The notes under the pieces are model-generated. The model had not been told where the DNA came from. It searched no databases and was given only the letters and a program-made list of their open reading frames with translations. 64,000 nucleotides of DNA from Achromobacter pestifer (GTDB taxonomy: Bacteria; Pseudomonadota; Gammaproteobacteria; Burkholderiales; Burkholderiaceae_B): the NCBI RefSeq assembly GCF_013267355.1, contig NZ_CP053985.1:2728001-2792000 (forward strand), in the 5' to 3' direction. The position numbers and the translations under genes are program-made. Below, one piece after another: positions 1 to 9,184 of this stretch. The first letter of the stretch is position 1, and the number at the start of each line of letters is the position of its first letter.

Positions 1-102
1 AAGCTGTTGGCCCCCATCGCCATGGAAGAAGGCCTGCGTTTCGCCATCCGTGAAGGCGGTCGTACCGTCGGCGCCGGCGTCGTCGCCAAGATCCTGAAGT
101 AA
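1..102 (+). CDS. tuf: Elongation factor Tu, C-terminal end (partial)
   Basis: The window opens inside this gene; 33 codons and a TAA stop are visible. The residues ([20 protein letters not shown], ending AKILK) are the highly conserved end of EF-Tu domain III. EF-Tu is the GTPase that delivers aminoacyl-tRNA to the ribosome. Its place 75 bp before rpsJ is the usual str-to-S10 junction, so rpsJ is probably read from the str operon. Only the 3' end is present, so tufA and tufB cannot be told apart. Confidence 0.97.
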   Translation, partial: KLLAPIAMEEGLRFAIREGGRTVGAGVVAKILK

Positions 103-177
103 TCCGGATCACTTAAGTAGCAAACAATCAGCGAGGGCGGCCTCGTCGCCTTCGCCTCTCGTTCTTTAGGAAACGCC

Positions 178-489
178 ATGAAAAACCAAAAGATCCGTAT
201 CCGCTTGAAAGCCTTCGATTACAAGCTGATCGATCAGTCGGCCGCTGAAATCGTCGATACCGCCAAGCGTACCGGCGCCGTTGTCCGCGGCCCGGTGCCG
301 CTGCCCACGCGTATCCGTCGCTACGACGTCCTGCGTTCGCCGCACGTCAACAAGACGTCGCGTGACCAGTTCGAAATCCGCACGCACCAGCGCCTGATGG
401 ACATCGTTGATCCCACCGACAAGACCGTTGACGCCCTGATGCGTCTGGACCTGCCGGCTGGCGTCGACGTCGAAATCGCGCTGCAGTAA
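178..489 (+). CDS. rpsJ: 30S ribosomal protein S10
   Basis: A protein of 103 residues, the usual S10 length. It starts [20 protein letters not shown] and carries the conserved [20 protein letters not shown] stretch. S10 sits in the 30S head and also binds NusB in antitermination complexes. The ATG follows a GGAAAC ribosome binding site. It lies 75 bp after tuf and is followed by a strong terminator, so here it looks like the last gene of the str transcript rather than the first of an S10 transcript. Confidence 0.98.
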   Translation: MKNQKIRIRLKAFDYKLIDQSAAEIVDTAKRTGAVVRGPVPLPTRIRRYDVLRSPHVNKTSRDQFEIRTHQRLMDIVDPTDKTVDALMRLDLPAGVDVEIALQ

Positions 490-528
490 AGCGTATCGGG
501 CCTGCTACCTTCGCCGGCAGGCACGAAA

Positions 529-569
529 AAAATGGCCGCATTCCTTGTGAGTGCGGCCATTTTGTTTTT
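529..569 (+). terminator. Rho-independent terminator after rpsJ
   Basis: AAAATGGCCGCA (529-540) pairs with TGCGGCCATTTT (552-563), giving a 12-bp stem with an 11-nt loop, followed by a T-rich run. It separates rpsJ from rplC, which are normally cotranscribed. From here to the promoter at 746 (about 175 bp) I see no gene or other clear signal. Confidence 0.85.
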
Positions 570-745
570 GGGCGCGCTTCGCGCGGCGCCTGTCCGGAGT
601 CGGGCAGGGCGTTCAGCCCCGTCCAACGTTTGGTTAGCGTGTGCTCACTGCCGCAACCAGGTGCGCTAGACCACGCCGCCGCTGGCCACACCCGCCAACT
701 GTGGCGAAATGGCCCTGCGCAGTGCCGCCGAAGCACGCTAAGTGC

Positions 746-775
746 TTGTGCCGACTGAAAAAAACATGCTAATAT
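746..775 (+). promoter_or_regulatory. Predicted sigma-70 promoter for the rplC operon
   Basis: TTGTGC (746-751) and TAATAT (770-775) are separated by 18 nt. The start of transcription would fall near 782, giving a leader of about 148 nt before rplC. It lies downstream of the rpsJ terminator and is the only good promoter-like pair in this 440-bp gap. Confidence 0.6.
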
Positions 776-781
776 GCGAAG

Positions 782-929
782 CTTGCCATTTTGTGGCAAG
801 AGCAACTATGGGGAAAAGAAAGGCGGACTCCGCCGGAATTTGAACCAGGTTGAACATAGTCGTAGGGCAAAGGCCGTTACCTTTTGCCCGATTAGCCCCG
901 ACCAATCGCAGTCGGGAATGGAGAAAACG
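782..929 (+). promoter_or_regulatory. Structured 5' leader of the rplC (L3) operon
   Basis: Four local hairpins can be drawn: CTTGCCA/TGGCAAG (782-800), GGCGG/CCGCC (822-834), GGGCAAAGG against CCTTTTGCCC with one bulge (865-889), and CCCGAC/GTCGGG (897-916), the last just before the GGAG ribosome binding site (920-923). In E. coli, L4 controls the S10 operon through a leader before rpsJ. Here the folded leader is before rplC. A similar role is inference. Confidence 0.5.
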
Positions 930-1619
930 ATGTCGAATTCGACACCCACGCCCGCCGCTCATCGGCTGGGGCTGGTGGGTCGCAAGGTCGGCATGACCCG
1001 CATTTTTACCGAGGAAGGTGAATCCATCCCGGTAACCGTGTTGGACGTGTCGAACAACCGTGTGACCCAAGTTAAGTCGCTGGAAGCCGACGGCTACGCC
1101 GCGATCCAAGTGGCTTATGGCACTCGTCGTGCCTCGCGTGTGGCTCAGCCGCAAACGGGCCACTACGCAAAGGCCGGCGTTGAAGCCGGTAGCATCCTCA
1201 AAGAATTCCGCCTTGATCCCGCTCGCGCCGCTGAATTTGCGGCTGGTGCTGTGATCTCCGTGGAATCCGTGTTCGAAGCCGGCCAACAGGTCGACGTGAC
1301 GGGCACGACCATTGGTAAAGGCTTCGCCGGTACCATCAAGCGTCACCACTTCGGTTCGCAGCGCGCTTCGCACGGTAACTCCCGTTCGCACCGCGTTCCC
1401 GGCTCGATTGGCCAAGCTCAAGATCCGGGCCGCGTGTTCCCGGGTAAGAAGATGGCTGGTCACCTGGGTGATGTCACCCGCACCGTTCAAAACCTCGACG
1501 TCGTTCGCGTTGACGTTGAGCGCGGCCTGCTGCTGGTCAAGGGCGCTGTCCCCGGCCACGCTGGCGCCGACATCGTCGTGCGCCCGGCCATCAAGGCCCC
1601 GGCCAAGAAGGGAGCGTAA
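930..1619 (+). CDS. rplC: 50S ribosomal protein L3
   Basis: A protein of 229 residues with the L3 core ([20 protein letters not shown] near the N-terminus; [20 protein letters not shown] in the middle loop that reaches the peptidyl transferase centre). The reading frame is open upstream to 774, but I place the start at 930 because GGAGAAAACG precedes it at good spacing and the protein then begins [17 protein letters not shown]. An ATG at 918 is the alternative but overlaps the ribosome binding site. First gene of the block running to rpsQ. Confidence 0.96.
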   Translation: MSNSTPTPAAHRLGLVGRKVGMTRIFTEEGESIPVTVLDVSNNRVTQVKSLEADGYAAIQVAYGTRRASRVAQPQTGHYAKAGVEAGSILKEFRLDPARAAEFAAGAVISVESVFEAGQQVDVTGTTIGKGFAGTIKRHHFGSQRASHGNSRSHRVPGSIGQAQDPGRVFPGKKMAGHLGDVTRTVQNLDVVRVDVERGLLLVKGAVPGHAGADIVVRPAIKAPAKKGA

Positions 1620-1623
1620 GTAA

Positions 1624-2244
1624 ATGGATCTCAAGCTCCTGAACGACCAAGGTCAGGCCGCTGCTACGTTCAGCGCGCCCGACACGATCTTCGGCCGTGA
1701 CTTCAACGAAGCGCTGATTCATCAGATCGTGGTGGCTTTCCAAGCCAATGCCCGCTCCGGCAACCGCGCTCAGAAGGATCGCACTGAAGTCAAGCACTCG
1801 ACCAAGAAGCCCTGGCGCCAGAAGGGTACCGGCCGCGCACGCGCCGGTATGACTTCGTCGCCGCTGTGGCGTGGCGGTGGTCGGATTTTCCCGAACTCGC
1901 CCGAAGAGAACTTCAGCCAGAAGGTCAACAAGAAGATGTACCGCGCCGGGATCCGCTCGATCCTGTCGCAGCTCGCTCGCGAAGACCGCATCGCTGTTGT
2001 CGAATCGTTTGATCTGGCATCGCCCAAGACCAAGGACGCAGCTGCCAAGCTGAAGAGCCTGGGCCTGGACTCGGTCCTGATCATCACCGACAGCGTTGAT
2101 GAAAATGTTTACCTCGCCACCCGCAACCTGCCGCACGTTGCTGTTGTCGAGCCCCGTTATGCCGATCCGTTGTCGCTGGTCCACTACAAGAAAGTGCTGA
2201 TCACCAAGCCGGCCATCGCTCAACTCGAGGAGATGCTGGGATGA
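1624..2244 (+). CDS. rplD: 50S ribosomal protein L4
   Basis: A protein of 206 residues with the conserved loop [20 protein letters not shown], which lines the ribosome exit tunnel. L4 is also the autogenous repressor of the S10 operon in enterobacteria, which makes the folded leader before rplC relevant. It begins 4 nt after rplC and overlaps rplW by ATGA, so the three genes are translationally coupled. Confidence 0.98.
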   Translation: MDLKLLNDQGQAAATFSAPDTIFGRDFNEALIHQIVVAFQANARSGNRAQKDRTEVKHSTKKPWRQKGTGRARAGMTSSPLWRGGGRIFPNSPEENFSQKVNKKMYRAGIRSILSQLAREDRIAVVESFDLASPKTKDAAAKLKSLGLDSVLIITDSVDENVYLATRNLPHVAVVEPRYADPLSLVHYKKVLITKPAIAQLEEMLG

Positions 2245-2537
2245 ACGCTGAACGCTTGATGCAAGTCATTCTTGCTCCGATCGTGACCGAAAAGGCCACC
2301 TTCGTTGCTGAGAAGAATCAGCAAGTCGCTTTCCGTGTCGTGGCTGACGCTACCAAGCCGGAAATCAAGGCTGCCGTCGAACTGCTCTTCAAGGTGCAGG
2401 TCGAGTCCGTGCAGGTCCTCAACCGTAAGGGCAAAGTCAAGCGCTTTGGCCGATTCGTTGGCCGTCGTCGCAATGAGCGCAAGGCTTACGTGTCGCTCAA
2501 GGACGGCCAGGAAATCGACTTTGCGGAGGTGAAGTAA
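2241..2537 (+). CDS. rplW: 50S ribosomal protein L23
   Basis: A protein of 98 residues, the usual L23 length, starting [20 protein letters not shown]; the APIVTEK motif is diagnostic. L23 sits at the tunnel exit and docks trigger factor and SRP. Its ATG overlaps the rplD stop (ATGA), and its TAA directly abuts the rplB ATG. Confidence 0.97.
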   Translation: MNAERLMQVILAPIVTEKATFVAEKNQQVAFRVVADATKPEIKAAVELLFKVQVESVQVLNRKGKVKRFGRFVGRRRNERKAYVSLKDGQEIDFAEVK

Positions 2538-3365
2538 ATGGCCCTCGTAAAAGTTAAGCCGACTTCGGCTGGCCGCCGTGGCATGGTGAAGGTTGTCAGC
2601 CCGAACCTGCACAAGGGTGAGCCCTACGCGCCGCTGCTGGAAAAGAAGACCCGTGGTTCTGGCCGTAACAACAACGGTCACATCACGATCCGTCATCGTG
2701 GCGGTGGCCACAAGCAGCACTACCGCGTCGTCGACTTCCGTCGCGACAAGGATGGCATTCCGGCAAAGGTCGAGCGCCTGGAGTATGACCCCAACCGTAC
2801 GGCGCACATCGCTCTGCTGTGCTACGCCGACGGCGAACGTCGCTACATCATCGCTCCGCGCGGTCTGGAAGTTGGCGCCACGCTGCTGTCGGGCGTCGAA
2901 GCTCCGATCCGCGCTGGCAACACGCTGCCGATCCGCAACATCCCGGTCGGTACGACGATTCACTGCGTCGAAATGCTGCCTGGCAAGGGTGCTCAGATGG
3001 TCCGCTCGGCCGGCGCTTCCGCCGTCCTGCTGGCTCGCGAAGGCATCTACGCTCAAGTGCGTCTGCGCTCCGGTGAAGTCCGCCGTGTGCACATCGAATG
3101 CCGCGCCACCATCGGTGAAGTCGGTAACGAAGAACACAGCCTGCGCCAAATCGGCAAGGCCGGTGCAATGCGTTGGCGCGGTATCCGCCCGACGGTTCGT
3201 GGCGTTGCCATGAACCCGGTGGATCACCCGCACGGTGGCGGCGAAGGCCGTACCGGCGAGGCACGCGAACCGGTCAGCCCGTGGGGCACTCCGGCGAAGG
3301 GTTTCAAGACCCGTCGCAACAAGCGGACGAACAATATGATCGTCCAACGGCGCAAGCGCAAGTAA
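2538..3365 (+). CDS. rplB: 50S ribosomal protein L2
   Basis: A protein of 275 residues with [20 protein letters not shown] in the N-terminal part and the conserved [12 protein letters not shown] segment near the C-terminus, whose histidine lies close to the peptidyl transferase centre. L2 is a primary 23S rRNA binder needed for subunit joining. No gap separates it from rplW. Confidence 0.98.
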   Translation: MALVKVKPTSAGRRGMVKVVSPNLHKGEPYAPLLEKKTRGSGRNNNGHITIRHRGGGHKQHYRVVDFRRDKDGIPAKVERLEYDPNRTAHIALLCYADGERRYIIAPRGLEVGATLLSGVEAPIRAGNTLPIRNIPVGTTIHCVEMLPGKGAQMVRSAGASAVLLAREGIYAQVRLRSGEVRRVHIECRATIGEVGNEEHSLRQIGKAGAMRWRGIRPTVRGVAMNPVDHPHGGGEGRTGEAREPVSPWGTPAKGFKTRRNKRTNNMIVQRRKRK

Positions 3366-3377
3366 GAGGCGAACACT

Positions 3378-3653
3378 ATGTCACGTTCGATCAAGAAAGG
3401 CCCGTTTGTCGATGCTCACCTGATCAAAAAGGTGGACACGGCCGTCGCGGGCAAAGACAAGAAGCCGATCAAGACCTGGTCGCGTCGCTCCACGATCCTG
3501 CCCGAGTTCATCGGTCTGACGATCGCTGTGCACAACGGCAAGCAGCACGTTCCCGTTTACATCAACGAGAACATGGTCGGTCACAAGCTGGGCGAGTTCG
3601 CGCTGACCCGTACGTTCAAGGGTCACGCCGCGGACAAGAAGGCGAAGAGGTAA
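3378..3653 (+). CDS. rpsS: 30S ribosomal protein S19
   Basis: A protein of 91 residues beginning [15 protein letters not shown] and containing the S19 motif [21 protein letters not shown]19 forms a complex with S13 in the 30S head. It lies 12 bp after rplB and 3 bp before rplV, in the usual order. Confidence 0.98.
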   Translation: MSRSIKKGPFVDAHLIKKVDTAVAGKDKKPIKTWSRRSTILPEFIGLTIAVHNGKQHVPVYINENMVGHKLGEFALTRTFKGHAADKKAKR

Positions 3654-3656
3654 GCG

Positions 3657-3986
3657 ATGGAAACTACTGCCATTATCCGTGGGGTTCACATCTCGGCACA
3701 GAAGACCCGTCTGGTTGCGGACCTGATCCGCGGCCAGAAGGTCGGTCGTGCCCTGGAAATCCTCACCTTCTCGCCGAAGAAGGCTGCCGTCATCCTGAAA
3801 AAGGCTGTCGAGTCCGCCATCGCCAACGCCGAGCACAACGACGGCGCCGACATCGACGAACTGAAAGTCACCACGATTTTTGTGGACAAGGCTCAGTCGA
3901 TGAAGCGCTTCTCCGCTCGCGCCAAGGGCCGCGGCAACCGTATCGAGAAGCAGACCTGCCACATCACGGTCAAGGTCGGAGCTTAA
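3657..3986 (+). CDS. rplV: 50S ribosomal protein L22
   Basis: A protein of 109 residues, the usual length, with [20 protein letters not shown] at the N-terminus and a basic hairpin ([20 protein letters not shown]) that lines the exit tunnel with L4. The tip of that hairpin is where macrolide resistance changes are known in other bacteria; nothing unusual is seen. Ordinary operon spacing. Confidence 0.98.
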   Translation: METTAIIRGVHISAQKTRLVADLIRGQKVGRALEILTFSPKKAAVILKKAVESAIANAEHNDGADIDELKVTTIFVDKAQSMKRFSARAKGRGNRIEKQTCHITVKVGA

Positions 3987-3995
3987 GGAGTCACG

Positions 3996-4790
3996 ATGGG
4001 TCAGAAAATTCACCCCACTGGGTTCCGTCTCGCGGTCACCCGTAATTGGTCCTCGCGTTGGTTCGCCGACGACAAGGCCTTCGGCACGATGTTGGCCGAA
4101 GACATTCGCGTTCGCGAGTACCTGAAGAAGAAGCTCAAGAGCGCCTCCGTCGGTCGCGTGATCATCGAGCGTCCCGCCAAGAATGCCCGCATCACCGTCT
4201 ACTCGGCTCGTCCGGGCGTGGTGATCGGCAAGCGCGGCGAAGACATCGAAAGCCTGAAGGCTGATCTGCAGCGCCTGATGGGCGTGCCCGTGCACGTCAA
4301 CATCGAAGAAATCCGCAAGCCGGAAACCGATGCTCAACTGATCGCCGACTCGATCTCGCAACAGCTCGAGAAGCGCATCATGTTCCGTCGCGCCATGAAG
4401 CGTGCGATGCAGAACGCCATGCGTCTGGGTGCCCAAGGCATCAAGATCATGAGCTCGGGCCGTCTGAACGGTATCGAAATTGCCCGCACCGAGTGGTATC
4501 GCGAAGGCCGTGTGCCGCTGCACACCCTCAAGGCCAATATCGACTACGGCACCTCCGAAGCCCACACCACGTATGGCGTGATCGGCATCAAGGTCTGGGT
4601 CTACAAGGGCGACATGCTGGCCAACGGCGAATTGCCGCCGGAAACCGCTGCCCCGCGCGAAGAAGAACGTCGTCCGCGCCGCGCTCCGCGTGGTGATCGT
4701 CCGGACGGTGCTCGCACCGGTCGTCCGGGTGGTCGCGGTCGTGGTGGTCCCCGCAAGGCGGACGCTGCTCCGGCGCCTGAAGGAGAATAA
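3996..4790 (+). CDS. rpsC: 30S ribosomal protein S3
   Basis: A protein of 264 residues. It starts [20 protein letters not shown] and has the KH-domain signature ([16 protein letters not shown]). The core ends near residue 215. The remaining 50 or so residues are a low-complexity Arg/Gly/Pro/Ala tail absent from the 233-residue E. coli protein; such tails occur in related betaproteobacteria. S3 helps form the mRNA entry channel. The gene ends 2 bp before rplP. Confidence 0.97.
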   Translation: MGQKIHPTGFRLAVTRNWSSRWFADDKAFGTMLAEDIRVREYLKKKLKSASVGRVIIERPAKNARITVYSARPGVVIGKRGEDIESLKADLQRLMGVPVHVNIEEIRKPETDAQLIADSISQQLEKRIMFRRAMKRAMQNAMRLGAQGIKIMSSGRLNGIEIARTEWYREGRVPLHTLKANIDYGTSEAHTTYGVIGIKVWVYKGDMLANGELPPETAAPREEERRPRRAPRGDRPDGARTGRPGGRGRGGPRKADAAPAPEGE

Positions 4791-4792
4791 CC

Positions 4793-5209
4793 ATGCTGCA
4801 ACCCTCTCGCAGAAAGTATCGCAAAGAGCAGAAGGGCCGCAACACCGGTCTGGCGACCCGTGGCACCCACGTGTCGTTTGGCGAATTCGGTCTGAAGGCC
4901 ACCGGCCGTGGCCGTCTGACCGCTCGCCAGATCGAAGCGGCTCGTCGCGCCATCAATCGTCACATCAAGCGTGGCGGCCGTATCTGGATTCGCATTTTCC
5001 CGGATAAGCCCATCTCGCAGAAGCCTGCCGAAGTCCGTATGGGTAACGGTAAGGGCAATCCTGAGTACTGGGTCGCTGAAATTCAGCCCGGCAAGGTGCT
5101 CTACGAAATGGAAGGTGTGAGCGAAGAGATCGCGCGTGAAGCTTTCCGCCTGGCCGCTGCCAAGCTGCCGATTTCGACCACGTTCGTCGCGCGTCATATC
5201 GGTGCTTAA
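4793..5209 (+). CDS. rplP: 50S ribosomal protein L16
   Basis: A protein of 138 residues beginning [17 protein letters not shown] with the conserved [20 protein letters not shown] and [14 protein letters not shown] segments. L16 helps position tRNA in the A site and assembles late in the 50S subunit. Ordinary operon spacing, 11 bp before rpmC. Confidence 0.98.
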
Positions 5210-5220
5210 GGAGTACTAAC

Positions 5221-5412
5221 ATGAAAGCTAGCGAACTCCGTTCGAAAGACGCCGCCGAGCTCGGCAAAGAGCTCGAAAGCCTGCTGAAGGCACAATTCGG
5301 TCTGCGTATGCAGAAGGCCACGCAGCAACTGGCCAACACCAGCCAGCTGCGCAACGTGCGTCGCGATATCGCGCGCGTTCGTACCTTGCTGACCGAGAAG
5401 GCAGGGAAATAA
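5221..5412 (+). CDS. rpmC: 50S ribosomal protein L29
   Basis: A protein of 63 residues, as usual for L29: [20 protein letters not shown], then a second helix ending [12 protein letters not shown]29 is a small two-helix protein beside L23 at the tunnel exit. It is 2 bp before rpsQ. Confidence 0.97.
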
Positions 5413-5414
5413 AG

Positions 5415-5696
5415 ATGAGCGAAACTCAAAACACCCAAGTGGCCAAGCGCCAGCGTACGCTGGTTGGCAAGGTCGTCAGCAACAAGATGGACAAGACTGT
5501 CGTCGTGCTCGTTGAGCGCCGCGTCAAGCACCCCATCTTCGGCAAGATCATCATGCGTTCCGCGAAGTACAAGGCGCACGATGAATCGAACCAGTACAAC
5601 GAAGGCGATACGGTTGAAATCGCTGAAGGCCGTCCCATCTCGCGCTCGAAGTCGTGGCGTGTGGTGCGTCTGGTTGAAGCCGCACGTATCATCTAA
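5415..5696 (+). CDS. rpsQ: 30S ribosomal protein S17
   Basis: A protein of 93 residues with [20 protein letters not shown] and the S17 signature [20 protein letters not shown]17 is an early-binding 16S rRNA protein. It is the last gene of this ribosomal block. In most bacteria rplN follows directly, but here a terminator and an 11-kb non-ribosomal segment come next. Confidence 0.98.
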   Translation: MSETQNTQVAKRQRTLVGKVVSNKMDKTVVVLVERRVKHPIFGKIIMRSAKYKAHDESNQYNEGDTVEIAEGRPISRSKSWRVVRLVEAARII

Positions 5697-5737
5697 GTAA
5701 AGCAGTCCATCGGAACGGCGCGCCGTTCTGATATAAG

Positions 5738-5770
5738 ACGGCAAGGGATAAAACCCTTGCCGTTTTTTTT
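5738..5770 (+). terminator. Rho-independent terminator after rpsQ
   Basis: ACGGCAAGGG (5738-5747) and CCCTTGCCGT (5754-5763) form a perfect 10-bp stem with a 6-nt loop, followed by an unbroken run of eight T (5763-5770). This ends the rplC-rpsQ transcript. Confidence 0.93.
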
Positions 5771-5830
5771 CGTCCAGCGCGCCCGCACGGGCGCCTGCAA
5801 CCAGGCACTTCGGGGTAAAGGGCAAAAGAC

Positions 5831-6352
5831 ATGGAGCAGGGTCTTCCGGGATCCGCGTTGATGGGAGCCGCGGTCTGTTGCCTGGGCCTGCTCGCGTTTC
5901 CTGCTTGGGCGCAACCGGCCGTGGGGCCTGTCGCGCCTGCCGCTGCGGCGCCTGAAACTCGCGGCCGCGACGTTCTGACGGCTGGCCCCGATCGGCGCGT
6001 GGGGCTGCCATCGGAATCACGCGACCGTGCGCTCATTTTTGGCACTCAGGATGAGGACGAATTGGCGCTGGCAAGACAGGAGCGCACGCTCGATGAGCAG
6101 CGTTCGCAGTTGCAAGCGCTGGAGCGTCTGTTGGGTCAGGCGCCGAAAGATCGCTCTGCGCCTTCGGGCAGAATTCCGCTGAATCGAAACTCAGCCGACC
6201 TTCCAGTCCCTGCCATGCCCAAACTGGCGCCTTTGCCGGCGGGTTCACGGTCGGACGGCACCGTAGATGCGCGGCGCCAGGTCGACGATATGCAGCGGCG
6301 GGTTGATGGATTGCTGCGGAACGCCGATGCGCTTCGCGAACCGCCCCGCTGA
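5831..6352 (+). CDS. Exported coiled-coil protein, function unknown
   Basis: A protein of 173 residues that I do not recognise. It has an N-terminal hydrophobic segment (LMGAAVCCLGLLAFPAWAQ) ending in a likely AWA-Q signal peptidase site, a Pro/Ala-rich stretch, then two charged regions likely to form coiled coils (about residues 77-102 and 148-168). The ATG at 5831 has only a weak ribosome binding site; an in-frame ATG at 5861 sits right before the hydrophobic core. The next gene (6498) also encodes an exported coiled-coil protein, so the two may work together in the periplasm. That link is inference. Confidence 0.7.
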   Translation: MEQGLPGSALMGAAVCCLGLLAFPAWAQPAVGPVAPAAAAPETRGRDVLTAGPDRRVGLPSESRDRALIFGTQDEDELALARQERTLDEQRSQLQALERLLGQAPKDRSAPSGRIPLNRNSADLPVPAMPKLAPLPAGSRSDGTVDARRQVDDMQRRVDGLLRNADALREPPR

Positions 6353-6497
6353 TCGATCGCGCCATCCGCCATTCCTTTCGAAACGCAGCGTAGCAACTGT
6401 CTATGCGCGGGGGATTCCTCGTTCTCGATGTGCCTGTTACAACTCTCGCGGGCACGCATTTTGCGTTCTCGAGTTTTCGTCAGTTGGAGCACGAAAC

Positions 6498-7028
6498 ATG
6501 GGTGGATCTGTGGGCAAGTTCATGGCCGCTTGCGGTTGCGCATCAGTGTTGGCGGTGTTGGCCGTGCCGGCGGCGCGGGCCGATGTCAACAGCGTGCAAT
6601 TGAAGGACTTTGTCGTGGAACGGCCTTTTGGCGAGAGCCTGCTTGTTGTCGGCAATGACGGTCGGATACGCACCGGCATGGAAGTCGACAAGCTGACCCG
6701 CCGGCTGAGCGAACAGGCCGACGCGCTGACAGAGTTGCGACGCAAGAACGAGGAGCTCAACCGCAAGCTTGAGGAGCAGGCGCAGAAGCTCTCCGCGCTG
6801 GAGCGCAAGCAAGGCGATGGCAGTCGCAGCAGCGATGGTCAGCGCAGCGATCTGGACAAGATAGCTCGCAGCGCCGACAACCAGAAGAATGAGTTGGAAA
6901 AACTGTCGCGTAGCGTATCGCAGCTCAACAGCAATTCGGATTCCAGCAGCCGCAAGATCGAAGATCTGCAACGGCGCCTGGACGATGTGAAGCGCAGCCT
7001 GGATGACGTGCGCAGCCGTGTGAAATAG
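6498..7028 (+). CDS. Exported coiled-coil protein, function unknown
   Basis: A protein of 176 residues. I chose the ATG at 6498 because GGAG lies 9 nt upstream and the product then starts with a clean signal peptide (hydrophobic VGKFMAACGCASVLAVLAVP, cleavage likely after AARA). From about residue 55 to the end it is a long Arg/Lys/Glu/Gln/Ser heptad-like region with repeated QRRLDDVKRSLDDVRSR-type units, a predicted continuous coiled coil. This overall form resembles periplasmic YbgF-like or Lpp-like rods, but no family can be named. The 145 bp before it hold no clear promoter. Confidence 0.75.
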   Translation: MGGSVGKFMAACGCASVLAVLAVPAARADVNSVQLKDFVVERPFGESLLVVGNDGRIRTGMEVDKLTRRLSEQADALTELRRKNEELNRKLEEQAQKLSALERKQGDGSRSSDGQRSDLDKIARSADNQKNELEKLSRSVSQLNSNSDSSSRKIEDLQRRLDDVKRSLDDVRSRVK

Positions 7029-7094
7029 CACTCCGCAGCGATAGGGCAGCCAGGTGTAAGCATATTGCCAAACTGCTTTCGCCTGGCGCGGGAA

Positions 7095-8162
7095 TCAGCG
7101 CCGCGCCGCCAGTTCCCGCAGCCGGCCCGCAATCCCGGTAGGGAAGTAGTACACCGACACCACGAACAAGATCCCCAGCCATAGCAGCCACCGATCCGGT
7201 TCGAACAGCAGCGCCAAGGGGGCCACGCCCGCCACCACGTCGTGGATCACGTGCAGCCCATCCTGCAGATAGCTTTGCGCGAAGACGAACAGGCTGGCGC
7301 CCACCACGGCGCCATACATGGTGCCCATGCCGCCTATCACCAGCATCAGCAGGATGTTGAGCATGATCTCGAACGACAGTGAGGTGTCCGGGCCGTTGTA
7401 GCGCAGCCAGAGCGCGTACATGGCGCCCGCCAGCGTGGCGAAGGCCGCGGCGAGCAGGTTGGACAGGCTGCGGTACAGCACCGTGCGGTAGCCGATCGCT
7501 TCGGCGCGGAACGGGTTCTCGCGTATGGCCTGCAGCACGCGGCCGAACGGCGAATTCACGATGCGCAGCAACAGCAGGAACAGCACCACGCAGACCGCGG
7601 CGATCAGGTAGTAGGTGATCACGCGGCCGTCGACCGTGACGCCGAAGATTGGCTCCGAGAAAGGCCGGAAAGCCGGCCGCAGCATCTGCGGCACCTTGAA
7701 GTTCAGGCCGTCCTCGCCACCCGTCAGATCGGATAATTGCGACACCAGCGTCTGGAACGCCGCGGCGACGGCCAGCGTGATCATGGCGTAGAAGATCGCG
7801 CGCACGCGCAGGCTGGCCAAGCCGATCAGCAGGGCGAACGCGAGCGATACCACCAGGCCGCCGCCCAGGCCCACGAACACCGCGGTCCAACCCGGTTCCA
7901 TGCGGATGCTGGCGATCGCCACGCCGTAGGCGCCGATGCCGAAGAACATGGTGTGCGCGAAGCTGACGATGCCGGTGTATCCCAGCAGCAGGTCATAGCT
8001 GGCGACCAGGATCACGAAAACCAGGATCTTCGCGGCTACCGCCAGCGACTTGGGGCCGGGAAAGAGAAAGGGCGCTGCGGCCAGCAGGGCCACGATGGCG
8101 ATCAACGCCAAGGCCAGCAGCGTGCTGCGCGGAGGATCGCCGGAAAGCAGGCGTACGGACAT
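7095..8162 (-). CDS. Branched-chain-type ABC transporter permease (LivM family)
   Basis: A protein of 355 residues, an inner-membrane permease of the LivM type, with about nine hydrophobic segments and the family motif (LLLGYTGIVSFAHTMFFGIG). The frame is open further upstream, but the start at 8162 (MSVRLLSGDPP) gives a normal N-terminus just after livH ends at 8174. Last of five transporter genes on the minus strand (receptor 10713-11885, LivG, LivF, LivH, LivM). The substrate is not shown by sequence; this family carries branched-chain amino acids, amides, urea and small acids. No convincing terminator between 7029 and 7094. Confidence 0.92.
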   Translation of the reverse strand: MSVRLLSGDPPRSTLLALALIAIVALLAAAPFLFPGPKSLAVAAKILVFVILVASYDLLLGYTGIVSFAHTMFFGIGAYGVAIASIRMEPGWTAVFVGLGGGLVVSLAFALLIGLASLRVRAIFYAMITLAVAAAFQTLVSQLSDLTGGEDGLNFKVPQMLRPAFRPFSEPIFGVTVDGRVITYYLIAAVCVVLFLLLLRIVNSPFGRVLQAIRENPFRAEAIGYRTVLYRSLSNLLAAAFATLAGAMYALWLRYNGPDTSLSFEIMLNILLMLVIGGMGTMYGAVVGASLFVFAQSYLQDGLHVIHDVVAGVAPLALLFEPDRWLLWLGILFVVSVYYFPTGIAGRLRELAARR

Positions 8163-8173
8163 GTCGGCGGTTC

Positions 8174-9184
8174 CTAGCGGTTCGTGACCGGATACACGCC
8201 CTGCGGCCGCCACAACAGGATGGCGACCATCAGCGCGATGTTCGAGAACAGGGCGGCCTTGGGCAAGAGGAAGCCGGTGTAGTTGGCCATCAGCCCAACC
8301 AGCAAGGCGCCGATCAGGCAGCCCACGGTCGAGCCCAGGCCGCCGATCATGATGACGATGAAGATCAGCACGTTCACCTGCGCGCCCAGCTGCGGCACCA
8401 CGGATTGCTGGTACATGCCCCACAGCACGCCGCCCAGGCCCGCCAGCATGGAGCCGGCGACGAACACGCCCACGAACAGATGGCGGATGCGGTAGCCCAG
8501 GCTTTCCACCATTTCGCGGTCCTCGACGCCGGCGCGGATCAGGAGCCCCAGCTTGGTGCGGTTGAGCAGCCACAGCATGCCGCCCAGCACCAGCAGACCC
8601 GTCAACAGGGCGACGATGCGGAATTTCTCGATGGCGGCATCGCCCAGCAGGAACGCGCCGCGCAGCGCCTCGGGCAGCGGCAGGGAAATCGTCTGCGGAC
8701 CCCACAGCATCTTGATGATCTCTTCGCCGATGATCATGCCGCCCATGGTGATGAGGATCTGCTTCAGATGCTGGCCATAGACGGGGCGCACGATGACGCG
8801 TTCGAACGCCAGGCCCACGGCGCCTGCGACCAGCATGCCGACGATCATGGCCGGCAACACCGCGCCCAGGTTGATCCACAGGCTGCCGGACTGGGTCCAG
8901 TCGGCCATCGAACCCAGCACGGTCGCGGCCATGTATGCGCCGATGGCGATGAACAGGCCGTGGCCGAAGTTCAGCACGTCCATCAGGCCGAACACCAAGG
9001 TCATGCCGGAGGCCACGATGAAGATGATCATGCCCATGGCCAGCCCCGCCAGGGTCAGGGTGACCCAGGTAGAGAAGGAACCCACCAGGGGCAGGGCCAG
9101 CGCGGCCAGGGCCAGCACCAGCAGGACGGGGCGCAGGTCCGCGCGCACGCGCGGCAGCGGGGTATCGATTTCGAGCGTGCTCAT
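8174..9184 (-). CDS. Branched-chain-type ABC transporter permease (LivH family)
   Basis: A protein of 336 residues with the LivH signature (GMTLVFGLMDVLNFGHGLFI) near residues 60-80 and about eight hydrophobic segments. I place the start at 9184 (MSTLEIDTPLP) because its ATG overlaps the LivF stop (ATGA), a standard coupling, although the frame remains open to 9769. A preceding cytoplasmic tail of about 20 residues is slightly longer than in E. coli LivH. It forms the membrane channel with the LivM-type protein. Confidence 0.92.
   Translation of the reverse strand: MSTLEIDTPLPRVRADLRPVLLVLALAALALPLVGSFSTWVTLTLAGLAMGMIIFIVASGMTLVFGLMDVLNFGHGLFIAIGAYMAATVLGSMADWTQSGSLWINLGAVLPAMIVGMLVAGAVGLAFERVIVRPVYGQHLKQILITMGGMIIGEEIIKMLWGPQTISLPLPEALRGAFLLGDAAIEKFRIVALLTGLLVLGGMLWLLNRTKLGLLIRAGVEDREMVESLGYRIRHLFVGVFVAGSMLAGLGGVLWGMYQQSVVPQLGAQVNVLIFIVIMIGGLGSTVGCLIGALLVGLMANYTGFLLPKAALFSNIALMVAILLWRPQGVYPVTNR

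Noticed and set aside
774..929. An extended start for L3 at 774
   Set aside because: It would add 52 residues unlike any L3 and covers the predicted promoter and leader; the ATG at 930 has a good ribosome binding site.
2220..4565. Long minus-strand frames (375 and 394 codons) opposite rplB, rpsS, rplV and rpsC
   Set aside because: They are shadows of ribosomal protein genes; composition is His/Asp/Arg-rich and no ribosome binding sites are present.
7029..7094. GCCAGG/CCTGGC as a terminator after the first importer operon
   Set aside because: The stem is only 6 bp with a loop of nearly 30 nt and has no U-run.
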